This document shows positions 19,937 to 29,378 of a stretch of 64,000 nt of DNA, one piece after another. Each line of letters begins with the position of its first letter. Within the stretch, counting starts at the first letter, position 1. The DNA comes from CAZEVY01 sp964515555 (GTDB taxonomy: Bacteria; Acidobacteriota; Terriglobia; Bryobacterales; Bryobacteraceae), in contig CAZEVY010000014.1 in the NCBI GenBank assembly GCA_964515555.1, positions 19,299-83,298 of the forward strand. Reading direction: 5' to 3'. Both the position numbers and the translations under genes were made by a program. The notes beneath the pieces are model-generated. The model was not told the origin of the DNA. It ran no database searches and saw nothing but the letters and a program-made list of their open reading frames with translations.

Positions 19937-21064
19937 TTGCCGGTCACGCTGCATCCGACGATTCGTGAAATCGCCGGCGAATGGGATGCACTCGCGGGCG
20001 GCAATCCCTTCGCGACGCGGGCGTGGCTTGCGACGGTCGAGGCGAGCTGGCGATTCCCGGTCGAGCCGCTCTACTTCGCGCTTCGGCTAGACGGGGCGTT
20101 GGCCGCCGGCGCCGTCTGCTACATCGCGCGTCCGACGAACCAGGCGGAGACTCTCGACGACCTGGTCTTCGGCCGTGCGTTGCCGCTCGCACACGCGATT
20201 CACGCCACCTTTCTTCCGGCCATGATCTGCGGTCCGGCGCTGGGCTATGGCTGGCACGTCGGCACGGCCGCACACCTGACCGCGGACGAAGCCGGCCAGG
20301 CGCGGTCGGCGGTGCTTGACGCGATGGAGAGGGAGGCGGACGCGCGCGGGCTGCGACTCGCATTCGTGCAGGTGCTCGACGAAGAGAGCGAGGTGCGCCG
20401 GCTCCTCGGAGCGCGCTCCTACCTGCGGTGCCGGAACGTGCCCATCAGCGTGCTCGACCTCAAGTGGCGATCCTTCGACGAGTACCTCGGAAGTCTCCCG
20501 CGCAAGCACGCGACCGAGTTCCAGCGCCAGATCAATCGCAGCCGGGATGCCGGGAACGTTGTCGAGAGACTGGCATCCGCCGACGGCGTCGCGCCGCGCC
20601 TCGCCGAACTCCTCGACGGCAACGCGCGCAAGTACTCCGGGCGGCCGTTCGCCGCCGGCGAGAAGTTCTTTCCCGAGCTGATTCGCAACAGCGGTACGGG
20701 AGCCGCAGTCTTCACGATTCGGCGGGCGAACGGAGTCGCCGCCGCGTGCGTGGTGCTAGCCGCATCGGCCGCGGGCGCGGCGGTGGCCGTCGGCGTCGAC
20801 TCCGAGGCCGACTCCGACTACGCCTACTTCCAGGCGGCCTACAACGCGCCGATCGCATACGCCATCGAGCGCGGAATCGAGCGGCTGTACTTTGGCCGCG
20901 AGCTGTACGAGGTCAAGCTGCGCCGCGGCTGCCGGCTCACCAACGCCTGGATCTACTCGAACCAGTCCGGCGCGCGGCGGGGCGCGGCGGCGCTTTGGTA
21001 CGCGCTCGCCTCCCGCTGGAACCGCTGGAAACTCCCCGACGAGGTCAGGGTGAGATTACCGTGA
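19937..21064 (+). CDS. GNAT/FemAB-type (BioF2-like) acyltransferase
   Basis: A 375-residue protein beginning at a TTG 3 bases after the stop of metzincin copy 2; the nearby ATG at 19930 is in a frame that stops after 12 codons. It reads as two GNAT-like halves, with NPFATRAWLATVEASW at the start, FDEYLGSLPRKHATEFQRQINRS in the middle and YFQAAYNAPIAYAIERGIERLYFGRELYEVKLRRGC near the end. These are typical of the Acetyltransf_6/FemAB-like group, which transfers amino acids from aminoacyl-tRNA or acyl groups from CoA. The substrate is unknown. Its end overlaps the next gene (GTGA), placing it in one unit with the Nramp-like and AsnB-like genes. Confidence 0.75.
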   Translation: MPVTLHPTIREIAGEWDALAGGNPFATRAWLATVEASWRFPVEPLYFALRLDGALAAGAVCYIARPTNQAETLDDLVFGRALPLAHAIHATFLPAMICGPALGYGWHVGTAAHLTADEAGQARSAVLDAMEREADARGLRLAFVQVLDEESEVRRLLGARSYLRCRNVPISVLDLKWRSFDEYLGSLPRKHATEFQRQINRSRDAGNVVERLASADGVAPRLAELLDGNARKYSGRPFAAGEKFFPELIRNSGTGAAVFTIRRANGVAAACVVLAASAAGAAVAVGVDSEADSDYAYFQAAYNAPIAYAIERGIERLYFGRELYEVKLRRGCRLTNAWIYSNQSGARRGAAALWYALASRWNRWKLPDEVRVRLP

Positions 21065-22365
21065 ACTCGGCGACGCCTCCGGCGAGCCCGGCCGCGCCGC
21101 GCCCGTGGCAGAACGTGAAGGCATTCGGCCCGGGCCTGGTGCACTGGCTGGGTTCCATGGGGCCGAACGACCTGATCATCAACAGCGTCGCCGGCGCGAC
21201 CTACGGCTACTCGCTACTGTGGTTCGTGGCGCTGGCCTACGCCTTGAATTACTTCATCGCCGAGGCCTATTCGCGCTACGTGATCGCGAGCGGCGAGAGC
21301 ATCATGGAAGGATACGGCCGGCTGGGACGCCCGGTGGTGGCGCTGATCGCGATTGCGATCTTCCTCAGGAGGCACCTGAACAACCTGGTCATGGTGTTGT
21401 TGCTGGGCGCGTCGGTTCACCTGCTGGCTCCGCTGCCATTCGAGCGGAGCCGGCCGATCTGGTCGCTCATCTGCTTCGCACTGGCGTTTACGCTGATGTA
21501 TCGCGGCGGATATCGCGGCGTCGAGCGCGTGGGTAGAGTGCTGATCGCGATACTGGGCGGTTCGCTGGCGCTGGTCGCCGCGTTGGCGAGGCCCGACGCG
21601 ACCGCGGCTCTGCGCGGCCTGCTGATTCCCTCGCTTCCCGATCAGCAGGGCGTCTACGGCATTTATTTCGTACTGGCGGCGATTGCGGGAAGCTCGCTGG
21701 GATCGATCAATCATCTGAAGTATCCCGCGTTCGTCTACGAGAAGGGATGGCGCAGCCTGGCGGAGGCGCGTAAGCAGCGGGTGGATCTCGTACTGAGCGT
21801 GACCGGGCAGTTCCTGATCGCGGCGACGATCCAACTGGCGGCCGCCGGCGCTCTCTACGGCGAGGAAGCACAGATTCGCACGGTGGAAGACCTGTCGAGG
21901 GTTTTTTCGGGACCACTGGGAGAGGCGGGGCGCATCCTGATCGGCACCGGCATGTGCGTCACCGTATTTTCGAGCTACGTGAACAGCAATACCGGCTACA
22001 GCCTGATCGTGGCCGACACCTTCGAGCGTTTCTACCACCGGTTTCGCCAAACGGACCTGGAGGCTCGCGAGGCGACGCGCCGGCGGGCGTTTCGGGTGCT
22101 GGTGACGTTTTTCTGCTTCTCGCCCCTGTACGTGCTGCTGACGTCGTGGGAGCCGGTCAGGCTCGCGCTCTTTACCTCCGCGCTTTTTGTTGTGCTCACG
22201 CCGTTGCTGCTGGCGGGGATCTTCCGTCTGACGACCAATCCGGCGCTGATGAAGGAATCGACGGGTGGCCCTGGTTCGCGGATCGGTTTGAGCGCCGCGA
22301 TCGCGGTGGCGTGCTATCTGACGTGGCGGAACGCCGTGGAATTGATCGCCCGAATGAGCGAATGA
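21061..22365 (+). CDS. divergent Nramp-family transporter
   Basis: A 434-residue integral membrane protein with about 11 hydrophobic segments. The opening, FGPGLVHWLGSMGPND then VAGATYGYSLLW, aligns with TM1 of Nramp metal transporters, but the hallmark DPGN is replaced by GPND (residues 34-37). In the TM6 region (residues 206-222, AGSSLGSINHLKYPA) the usual Met-Pro-His metal motif is missing. It therefore probably does not carry Mn/Fe in the normal way; Nramp relatives for Mg or Al, or an unrelated substrate, are alternatives. The GTG start overlaps the preceding stop (GTGA), and its own stop overlaps the next ATG (ATGA). Confidence 0.75.
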   Translation: MNSATPPASPAAPRPWQNVKAFGPGLVHWLGSMGPNDLIINSVAGATYGYSLLWFVALAYALNYFIAEAYSRYVIASGESIMEGYGRLGRPVVALIAIAIFLRRHLNNLVMVLLLGASVHLLAPLPFERSRPIWSLICFALAFTLMYRGGYRGVERVGRVLIAILGGSLALVAALARPDATAALRGLLIPSLPDQQGVYGIYFVLAAIAGSSLGSINHLKYPAFVYEKGWRSLAEARKQRVDLVLSVTGQFLIAATIQLAAAGALYGEEAQIRTVEDLSRVFSGPLGEAGRILIGTGMCVTVFSSYVNSNTGYSLIVADTFERFYHRFRQTDLEAREATRRRAFRVLVTFFCFSPLYVLLTSWEPVRLALFTSALFVVLTPLLLAGIFRLTTNPALMKESTGGPGSRIGLSAAIAVACYLTWRNAVELIARMSE

Positions 22366-23891
22366 CCATCGAATTCCAACCCGATGCCGGACTGCCGCCG
22401 CTGGCCTGGTGCGCGCGGGTCCGGCCGGGAACGGCGGTGCGCGTGCGGCACGGCAACGGAGTCGAGACGCGGCGCGACGCCTTTGTCGAGGGCGCCTGGG
22501 ACGGCGATTTCGACCCCTTCGACTTCGAACGCGCCCATTCGCTGGCGGGGTCGGGAGGATGCGTGCGCGAGGGACGAATGGTCTTCGCGTCGCCGTTTTA
22601 TCCCCTCGAGCGGTTGTACGCGATGCGGTGCGGAGCCGAGACGATCGTCTCCAATTCGCTGGCGTTCGCGCTGGCCGAGGCGGGCGACGGCCTCGATCTC
22701 CGCCATCCCGGCTACTACTTCGACTTCACGGCACAGGTCCGCCACGGGATCGCGCCGCCGGCTGCGCGCCTCGTCACGGCGTCGGGGAACCACGTGGAGC
22801 TGTACCCGGTCTGCAACCTGGAGTTCGACGCCGAAGGGAGGCTCCATCGCACGCCGAAGCCGCTCGGCCCGCCACCCTCCTGCTACGCCGACTACTTCGA
22901 GATGCTGCGGGGAACCGCCGAGCGGCTCATCGCCAACGCCCAGGCGGCAGGCCGGCAGCGAAGGTACAGGTTCGTCGCCGCCTGCTCACGCGGGTACGAC
23001 TCGACGGCCGCGGCGGCGCTCGTGAGCCGGGCAGGCTGCCGCGAGGGCGTCACCTACGTGCAGGGCATCGGCGTGGTCTCGGGCCATCCGCTCACCGGCG
23101 TCACCGCGACACGCGGCGACGACAGCGGCGCAGAGGCGCTGCGGGCGCTGGGGATGAGCGCCGCCGAGTTCGACCGGGGCGACTTCGACAAGATCGGCGG
23201 TCACCCGCGGGCCGAGTTCTACATCAGCCCGCCCTCCATCACCGACGCTTCCACGCGGCTCATGGAGGACATCGTGCGAGGCAGCGTCTTCGTCTCCGGC
23301 CGCCACGGCGAGCGCTACTGGGGTCCGACGCGCCGCTGCGCTCAACGGAATCTACGCGAGGCGGACGACTGTCTGCTGGCCGGGCAGTCGCTTGTCGAGT
23401 TTCGCCTGCGCGCGGATTTCTTTCATTTCCCGCCGGCGTACGCCGGCGCGCTGCACGCCCCGTGGATTCATCGCATCACGCATTCTCCCGAAATGCGTCC
23501 CTGGAAGCTGGGGACCGGATACTACGACCGGCCGATCGCGCGCCGCATCGCCGAGGAGGCGGGAGTGCCGCGAGAGTGCTTCGGACACAGGAAACTGGGC
23601 GCCGGCCTGGGATGGAAGAACCTCAACGAGGAGAGCGAACTCGATTTTCAGGACTTCGTGCGTTCGGAGGTTCCGGGGGAAATCCGAAGGCGCCTCGACC
23701 CGAGGACGATGGCCGAGCGCGTGCCGGTGCATCGCAAGCTGGCGTACTTCCGCACTCACTACGCGCACCTGCCGCTGGTCTCGCCGCTGATGGACCTGGT
23801 CGGCGCCGACCGCTATCACATGCTCGGCAACTCGATCTACCAGTACCAGTTTCACTGGGGATTCGCGAAGACCGTGACGCGGTACCGGTAG
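22362..23891 (+). CDS. asparagine-synthetase-like ATP pyrophosphatase
   Basis: A 509-residue protein resembling class-B asparagine synthetases and beta-lactam synthetases. The N-terminal 150 residues keep the glutaminase-like fold pattern (MVFASPFYPLERLYAM, IVSNSLAFALAEA), but there is no Cys at position 2, so it should not use glutamine. The PP-loop at residues 209-215 is SRGYDST instead of SGGxDS, still followed by an Ala-rich helix. The C-terminal half has FRLRADFFHFP and HYAHLPLVSPLMD segments consistent with the synthetase domain. Similar proteins adenylate a carboxylate to form an amide with another amine. It ends the presumed six-gene unit and abuts the convergent regulator with no spacer. 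Confidence 0.7.
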   Translation: MTIEFQPDAGLPPLAWCARVRPGTAVRVRHGNGVETRRDAFVEGAWDGDFDPFDFERAHSLAGSGGCVREGRMVFASPFYPLERLYAMRCGAETIVSNSLAFALAEAGDGLDLRHPGYYFDFTAQVRHGIAPPAARLVTASGNHVELYPVCNLEFDAEGRLHRTPKPLGPPPSCYADYFEMLRGTAERLIANAQAAGRQRRYRFVAACSRGYDSTAAAALVSRAGCREGVTYVQGIGVVSGHPLTGVTATRGDDSGAEALRALGMSAAEFDRGDFDKIGGHPRAEFYISPPSITDASTRLMEDIVRGSVFVSGRHGERYWGPTRRCAQRNLREADDCLLAGQSLVEFRLRADFFHFPPAYAGALHAPWIHRITHSPEMRPWKLGTGYYDRPIARRIAEEAGVPRECFGHRKLGAGLGWKNLNEESELDFQDFVRSEVPGEIRRRLDPRTMAERVPVHRKLAYFRTHYAHLPLVSPLMDLVGADRYHMLGNSIYQYQFHWGFAKTVTRYR

Positions 23892-26162
23892 CTACAGCCT
23901 GCGCCGGGCGTCGACGACTTCGGGGATATCGCGGTCGGCCTCCCGCCAGTCTTCGAGGAAGCGCGCGAATTCGGCGCGGGCGGCAGCGCCGTCGCCGGCG
24001 CCTTCCAGGGCCAGACCGAGATAGTATCGCGCCCGCGTCAGGCCCGGCTGGACGCGAAGGACGCGCCGGTACTCGTCGACCGCCTCGCGATGCCGGCCCG
24101 CCGCAAGCAGGGCTCGCGCCAGGCAGTCCTCGAATGATTCGCTGCTCCAGATCAACGGCCTTTCGGCGACCGACTTGCGGTACATCTCCAGGGCCTCGCC
24201 GACGCGGCCCCTGGCCATCGCCGCGTCGCCCAGCAGGGTATAGTGAAACCGTCCCGATAAGCGGGCGCCGCCGCGATCGTCGGGCCACGAGTCCTTCACG
24301 AGGCGCGGCATCCAGCGCTCGGCTTCGGCCGCACCGCCCCGGTCGATCGCCAGGCGAGCCGCGATGTGGAATTGCGACGGCAAGAGCCGCTGGGCCTCGG
24401 CGGCCTCTTCGATAGCGCGATCCGTCTGCCCGAGCCTCCAGTACACCAAAGCCCGGCTACCGTGTCCCCGCGAGCGCTCGGCGCCGGAAGGAGCGCTTTC
24501 GACGTATCGGGTGTATTCGGTAAGCGCGCGGCGGTACTGCCCCATTCCGAAGTAGAGGTTTCCCAGGTGCACGCGGGCGATTTCAAAATCGGGCTTGATG
24601 CCGAGCGCTGCGTTGAAGGCGTCGAAGGCTTCCCGGTTTCGGCCCGCCCATTGCAGGACTAACCCAAGCGAATCCAGAGCGTTAGGCTCGCTGGGTTGAA
24701 GTTCCACATATCGCTTCGCGGCGGCGACCGCTTCGTCGTGCCGGCCGGCCTCGGCGAAGATTCCGCTCAACAGGTTGTGGTATTCCGGCTCGTTCGGATC
24801 GCGCTCCAGGCCGCGGCGGAGCACCTCCAGGGCCTCGGCGGCGCGACCCTCGCCACGCAGCGCCCGTGCCAGCCGATGGACAGGCTCGACGTCGCCTGGA
24901 TAGGCGTCCACAAGCTGGCGGTAGTGAGCGATCACCGACGCGTAGTCGCGGTTGGCGATGGCATACCAGGCGGCGATTTCCAGGCGGTCGCGCGGCGTGA
25001 GCCGCGAGGAGGCGCGGTAGGCGTTTTCGAGGTACGGCTTGGCGTCGTCCAGCCGTCCCCAGGCGACCGCATACGTGTAGCCGATGCGGGCCTCGGCCAT
25101 GGCGAACCCGGGGTCGCGCTTGAGGGCCTGCTGGAGTAAGTCGATCGCTTCGGCGCTGCGCAGCGCGCGCGCCTTGCCGACGCCGAGCGAGTACAGGCGA
25201 TAGGCTTCGAGGTCGCGCGTCATCAGGCCGGCGAGCTGACCGGGCGCCAGCGAGACGCCGAGCCGTGTGGCCAGCCGCGCCGCGAAGGAATCGACGAGTC
25301 CCAGGAGTTTTTCGGGATTCCCGGCGGTGAGGCTCTCGCCGGCGACCAGGCGTCCGTTGGCGCTCTCGTAGAGCTGCGCGTCGACGCGCACCGTGTCTCC
25401 CAGCGAGGCGAACGCTCCCGCGATGACGAACGCGGCCTGGCTGCGCCGCGCGATTTCGAGCGCTTCGTCGAGCGGAATCGAGGCGCCGCGCCGCGAACCG
25501 AGCATGCGCGCCAGTTGCTCGCGATGCAGCACGGCGAGCTGCGGGGAGCGCGACAGGTTTGTGATCAACATGTCGGAGAGCCCCTCGCGAAGCCAGTCGA
25601 GGCCGGCCGTGTTGGAGCGGTTCTCAAAGAACAGCACCGCCAGGGTTCTGCGAGATCCCTCTACCGCGAGCGCCGGGCTCTTGTCGCGCGCCCGCCACCA
25701 GATCGCGCCCGCAGTCAGCGCCACGGCCAGGGCGGCGGCAGCGGCTACGGGCATCCAGGAGCGGCCGGGCGCGACCTCGACCTCGACGGTGGTGGTCTCC
25801 TCCAGTTCGATGCTGAGCTCTCGCGACCCGGCCTCCTGGACTTCACCGGCGAAGCTGTACCCCAGGCGCGGGTGGTTCCGGATCAGCCGGGGACGACGCG
25901 GATCGTCGCCCAGGGCCTTGCGGGTTTCGAGAATCACCTGGACGAGGGCGTCGTCGGTGACGGCGGTGTCGGGCCAGGCGGTGGAGAACAGCTCGTCCTT
26001 GGAGACGATTCGGCCGCGATTCTCGATCAGGCAGAGCAGAACCAGCAGGGACTTGGGGCGCAGCGGGATCTCGCCGCCGTTGCGGCGCAGCAGGGCGCGC
26101 CCGGCGTCGAGCTCCATGTCCTCAATGCGATAGACCCTCCGGCTGACGTCCCTCATCCGCAT
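23892..26162 (-). CDS. CadC-like transmembrane regulator with TPR sensor
   Basis: A 756-residue protein. Residues 10-105 form an OmpR/PhoB-type winged helix (LDAGRALLRRNGGEIPLRPKSLLVLLCLIENRGRIVSK, here only partly quoted: RPKSLLVLL and HPRLGYSF). One membrane segment follows (about 136-157, AALAVALTAGAIWW). Next is a TolB/FlgO-like domain beginning RTLAVLFFENRS, and about 400 residues of TPR repeats to the C-terminus. Such ToxR/CadC-type proteins bind DNA from the membrane and sense envelope signals. It lies between the convergent metzincin/AsnB unit, which it abuts, and the divergent NHL gene, so either could be its target. The start is 26162 or the Met two codons on. Confidence 0.85.
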   Translation of the reverse strand: MRMRDVSRRVYRIEDMELDAGRALLRRNGGEIPLRPKSLLVLLCLIENRGRIVSKDELFSTAWPDTAVTDDALVQVILETRKALGDDPRRPRLIRNHPRLGYSFAGEVQEAGSRELSIELEETTTVEVEVAPGRSWMPVAAAAALAVALTAGAIWWRARDKSPALAVEGSRRTLAVLFFENRSNTAGLDWLREGLSDMLITNLSRSPQLAVLHREQLARMLGSRRGASIPLDEALEIARRSQAAFVIAGAFASLGDTVRVDAQLYESANGRLVAGESLTAGNPEKLLGLVDSFAARLATRLGVSLAPGQLAGLMTRDLEAYRLYSLGVGKARALRSAEAIDLLQQALKRDPGFAMAEARIGYTYAVAWGRLDDAKPYLENAYRASSRLTPRDRLEIAAWYAIANRDYASVIAHYRQLVDAYPGDVEPVHRLARALRGEGRAAEALEVLRRGLERDPNEPEYHNLLSGIFAEAGRHDEAVAAAKRYVELQPSEPNALDSLGLVLQWAGRNREAFDAFNAALGIKPDFEIARVHLGNLYFGMGQYRRALTEYTRYVESAPSGAERSRGHGSRALVYWRLGQTDRAIEEAAEAQRLLPSQFHIAARLAIDRGGAAEAERWMPRLVKDSWPDDRGGARLSGRFHYTLLGDAAMARGRVGEALEMYRKSVAERPLIWSSESFEDCLARALLAAGRHREAVDEYRRVLRVQPGLTRARYYLGLALEGAGDGAAARAEFARFLEDWREADRDIPEVVDARRRL

Positions 26163-26235
26163 CTCGGCAGTTCCTCGGAGTTAGTTCGTTACTCCGAGCC
26201 GGCCCGGCATACAAGCTCGTTGAGTGAATTCTATC

Positions 26236-29200
26236 ATGCGTCCCCTGTGCGGCCTTCTTCTGGCCGCAAGTGTTACACTCCACGCCCAGCTTCCGACCGC
26301 CTACACGATCCGAACGGTAGCCGGAACCGCCAATATCGGCGACGGCGGACCCGCCAACCAGGCCGTCCTCGAGTTCCCGACCGGGATGGCGGCGGACGCT
26401 GCCGGAAACATATACGTCAGCGAGATCGACGCCGGACGCATTCGCCGGATGGGACGCGACGGCAGCAACATCACGACCTTCGCCGGACGGGGCGTGCGGG
26501 TGTCGGACGGCGATGGCGGACCCGCCACCCAGGCGGGATTCGTGACCCCGGCCGGGATGGCCTTCGACGGCGCCGGTAACTTCTTTGTTGCCGACCTGCT
26601 CGGCTGCCGCATCCGCCGAGTCACGCCGGCCGGCGTCATATCGACGCACGCCGGCAACGGAACCTGCGCGTCGTCGGCCAACGGAACGGTGGCGGCGACC
26701 AGTCCGATCAACGGCCCCGCCAGCATCGCTTTCGACCCGCAGGGAAGGCTGGTTTTCACCGAGTTGTTCGGACATCGCATCCGGCGAATCGAAGCCAACG
26801 GGACGCTTTCGACGCTGGCGGGAACGGGGGTGCAAGCCTTCGCCGACGCCGAGGACACCGACGGCGGCATGGCCGCGCAGTCGCCGATCTCTGAACCCGC
26901 CGCGCTGTTCGTCACGGCGAACGGAACCGTGTATTTCTCGCAGGTCGACTACAACTGCCATATCCGGAGCGTCTCGCCCGCCGGCATCTTGGGCACGGTC
27001 GTGGGCGAAGACGGCGACTGCGAACTGGAAGGGCCCGGCCCGGCGCGAACCACTCGCATGGGCCAGGCCTTCTCGATCCTGGTGGTCGGCAACACGCTCT
27101 ACTATTCCGATATCGACCACAACGTGGTGATGCAGGTCGACCTGGCGGCCACGCCGCCCCGGCTGGATTTCTTCGTTGGCACCACCGGCAACAACGCGCT
27201 CGCCTTTGGGGGAGACGGCGGCCCGCCCGGCACCGCGCGACTGGCGATACCTGTCGGACTCTTGCGCGACCAGGGCGGCGCCATCTATGTCTGCGACCAG
27301 TTCAATCACCGCATCCGTCGGGTGCAGGGGCAAGTCGTCTCGACCTTCGCCGGACAGAGGCATTTCGCGGGCGACGGCGGGCCGGCGCTGGCGGCGCGGC
27401 TGTTCCGTCCCGCCGGCGTCGATGTGGACTTCGCCGACGGCTTTTACATCGCCGACCAGTTTCATAACAGGATTCGGCGGGTAAACGCCGCCGGGGTGGT
27501 CTCGACGGCCGCCGGGTCCGACGACTATCCGGACCAGACCGGCAACGGCGGACTGGCAACCGCTGCGCGGCTGCACCTGCCGCAGAGCATCGTCGCCGAT
27601 CCGAACGGAAACTACTACATCGCCGAGGGGCAGACGCGCGACACCATCCACGACTACTCGGACCAGTTCAGCCGCAGCGGAGGCCTCCGCCGGGTAAACC
27701 CCGCGGGAACGATTTCCGCGCTCGACATCGCGGGGCAGGCGGGCCTGGCGCTCGATGTCGCCGCCCAGATGCTTTATTACTCGGCCCCATTCGTCCACCA
27801 GGTGCGGCGGCAGAGCGTCAACGGCGGCGTCGCCGCGGTGGTGGCGGGGGCAGCCAACGGCCTGTCCGGATTCTCCGGCGATAACGGACTGGCTACCGCC
27901 GCCCGCCTCAACTCGCCTTCGGGTAACGCCTTCGACAACAGCCGCAACCTGTACACCTGCGACACGCGGAATCACCGCGTCCGGCGCACCGACGCCGTCA
28001 CGGGCATCATCACGACCGTAGTGGGCGACGGCACGGCCGGCATCACCGGAGAGGGCGGCCCCGGCACGCAGGCGCGGCTCGATTCACCGCGCGCCTTGGC
28101 CTGGGACCCGGGCGGCCGCCTTTGGATCTCCGACCGCACCCGCCTCCTCATATACACGCCCGCCGACGGGCGGCTCGTCCGCATGGCCGGCCGCGACGTC
28201 CCCGGCGACGGCGGCGACGGCGGCCCCGCGCTGCTGGCCGGGCTGAACGAGCCCTCGGCGCTGCGCTGGTCCGGAGGTCGGATCTACGTCGCCGATCAGC
28301 GCAACAATCGCATCCGCCTCCTCGAACCGCTCACCGCCGCGCGCGTCGAGCTGACCGGTGGCAGCACACAGAACGGGACCGTCGGCATCGCGCTGACGCT
28401 CTCGACCAAAGTGGTCTCCTCGGATAACCTCGGCGTCGCCGGCGTCACTGTGCGATTCACGGTCACCGCGGGGAGCGGCAACCTCAGTTCTCCGACAGCC
28501 ACTACCGGCGCCGACGGCGTCGCCAGCGTGACGATCACTCCCACCGCGCCCGGAGCCATCACTGTTTCGGTGGTCGCGGGCACGCTCACGGCAGTGGTCT
28601 ACAACATCACGGTGACCGCCGCGGGCCCGGCGATCACGATTACCTCGGTGATCGCCGCGGGCGCCTTCGGCGGCGGCGCGACGTTGTGCTCGGGCGGGTG
28701 GCTGGAGATCTACGGGTCGAATTTCAGCGACACGACGCGAGAGTGGGGCGGCGCCGACTTCAACGGCGTCAACGCACCCACCGAGCTCGACGGCGTCCGC
28801 GTGCTGATGGGCGGCCGCCGCGCGGCCGTGCGCTTCATCAGCGGCGGGCAGATCAACGCGCAGGCGCCCGACGGCCTGGCGCCCGGTCCGGTACAGGTGA
28901 TCGTGCAGCGCGGCTCGTCGCAGAGCGCGCCGTTTACGGTGACCATCGTGGCGCGCGCGCCGGGGCTGCTGGCGCCGCCGGTGTTTCGCGTCGGCGGACG
29001 GCAGTATATCGCGGCGCTGTTTACCGATAACGTGACGTTCGCGGCGCCCGACGAGATCGCCCCCGGCCTGACGCGGCGCGCGAACTCGGGCGATCGCCTC
29101 ATACTCTACGGCATCAACTTCGGCGCGACCGTGCCGGCGGTGCCGTCGGGCACGATTACCGGAGTGGTCAACGCACTGCCGAACGTCGTCATTAAGGTGG

Positions 29201-29367
29201 ATGGGCGCGACGTGGTGGTCGAGTTCGCGGGGCTGGCGGGCAGCGCCATCGGGCTGTACCAGTTCAACATCGTGCTGCCGGGCGGACTGAGCGGCGATGT
29301 GCGGCTGACGGTGACGGTGGATGGCGTGGAACTCGCGCAGGAGCTGTTTCTCGCGCTGGCGCCGTAA
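26236..29367 (+). CDS. secreted NHL-repeat propeller protein with TIGR03437 domain
   Basis: A protein of 1043 residues with a signal peptide (residues 1-17, MRPLCGLLLAASVTLHA). A long series of NHL repeats follows, each with the pattern GDGGPA...A.L..P.G.A.D..GN.Y..D....RIR (about residues 30-690), forming one or two beta-propellers. Next comes an invasin/Big1-like Ig module (about 700-800), and the C-terminus is a TIGR03437-type domain (about 815-1043). Such proteins are abundant in Solibacter relatives; ligand binding or adhesion at the cell surface is inferred. An in-frame GTG at 26224 is possible, but the ATG at 26236 gives the cleaner signal peptide. It is divergent from the CadC-like regulator. 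Confidence 0.82.
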   Translation: MRPLCGLLLAASVTLHAQLPTAYTIRTVAGTANIGDGGPANQAVLEFPTGMAADAAGNIYVSEIDAGRIRRMGRDGSNITTFAGRGVRVSDGDGGPATQAGFVTPAGMAFDGAGNFFVADLLGCRIRRVTPAGVISTHAGNGTCASSANGTVAATSPINGPASIAFDPQGRLVFTELFGHRIRRIEANGTLSTLAGTGVQAFADAEDTDGGMAAQSPISEPAALFVTANGTVYFSQVDYNCHIRSVSPAGILGTVVGEDGDCELEGPGPARTTRMGQAFSILVVGNTLYYSDIDHNVVMQVDLAATPPRLDFFVGTTGNNALAFGGDGGPPGTARLAIPVGLLRDQGGAIYVCDQFNHRIRRVQGQVVSTFAGQRHFAGDGGPALAARLFRPAGVDVDFADGFYIADQFHNRIRRVNAAGVVSTAAGSDDYPDQTGNGGLATAARLHLPQSIVADPNGNYYIAEGQTRDTIHDYSDQFSRSGGLRRVNPAGTISALDIAGQAGLALDVAAQMLYYSAPFVHQVRRQSVNGGVAAVVAGAANGLSGFSGDNGLATAARLNSPSGNAFDNSRNLYTCDTRNHRVRRTDAVTGIITTVVGDGTAGITGEGGPGTQARLDSPRALAWDPGGRLWISDRTRLLIYTPADGRLVRMAGRDVPGDGGDGGPALLAGLNEPSALRWSGGRIYVADQRNNRIRLLEPLTAARVELTGGSTQNGTVGIALTLSTKVVSSDNLGVAGVTVRFTVTAGSGNLSSPTATTGADGVASVTITPTAPGAITVSVVAGTLTAVVYNITVTAAGPAITITSVIAAGAFGGGATLCSGGWLEIYGSNFSDTTREWGGADFNGVNAPTELDGVRVLMGGRRAAVRFISGGQINAQAPDGLAPGPVQVIVQRGSSQSAPFTVTIVARAPGLLAPPVFRVGGRQYIAALFTDNVTFAAPDEIAPGLTRRANSGDRLILYGINFGATVPAVPSGTITGVVNALPNVVIKVDGRDVVVEFAGLAGSAIGLYQFNIVLPGGLSGDVRLTVTVDGVELAQELFLALAP

Positions 29368-29378
29368 CGGCGGCGGAC

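Noticed and set aside
12546..23891. Possible prophage, integrative element or insertion sequence carrying the metzincin unit
   Set aside because: No integrase, transposase, terminal repeats, tRNA target or phage structural gene was found at either side, and base composition looks like the rest of the window.
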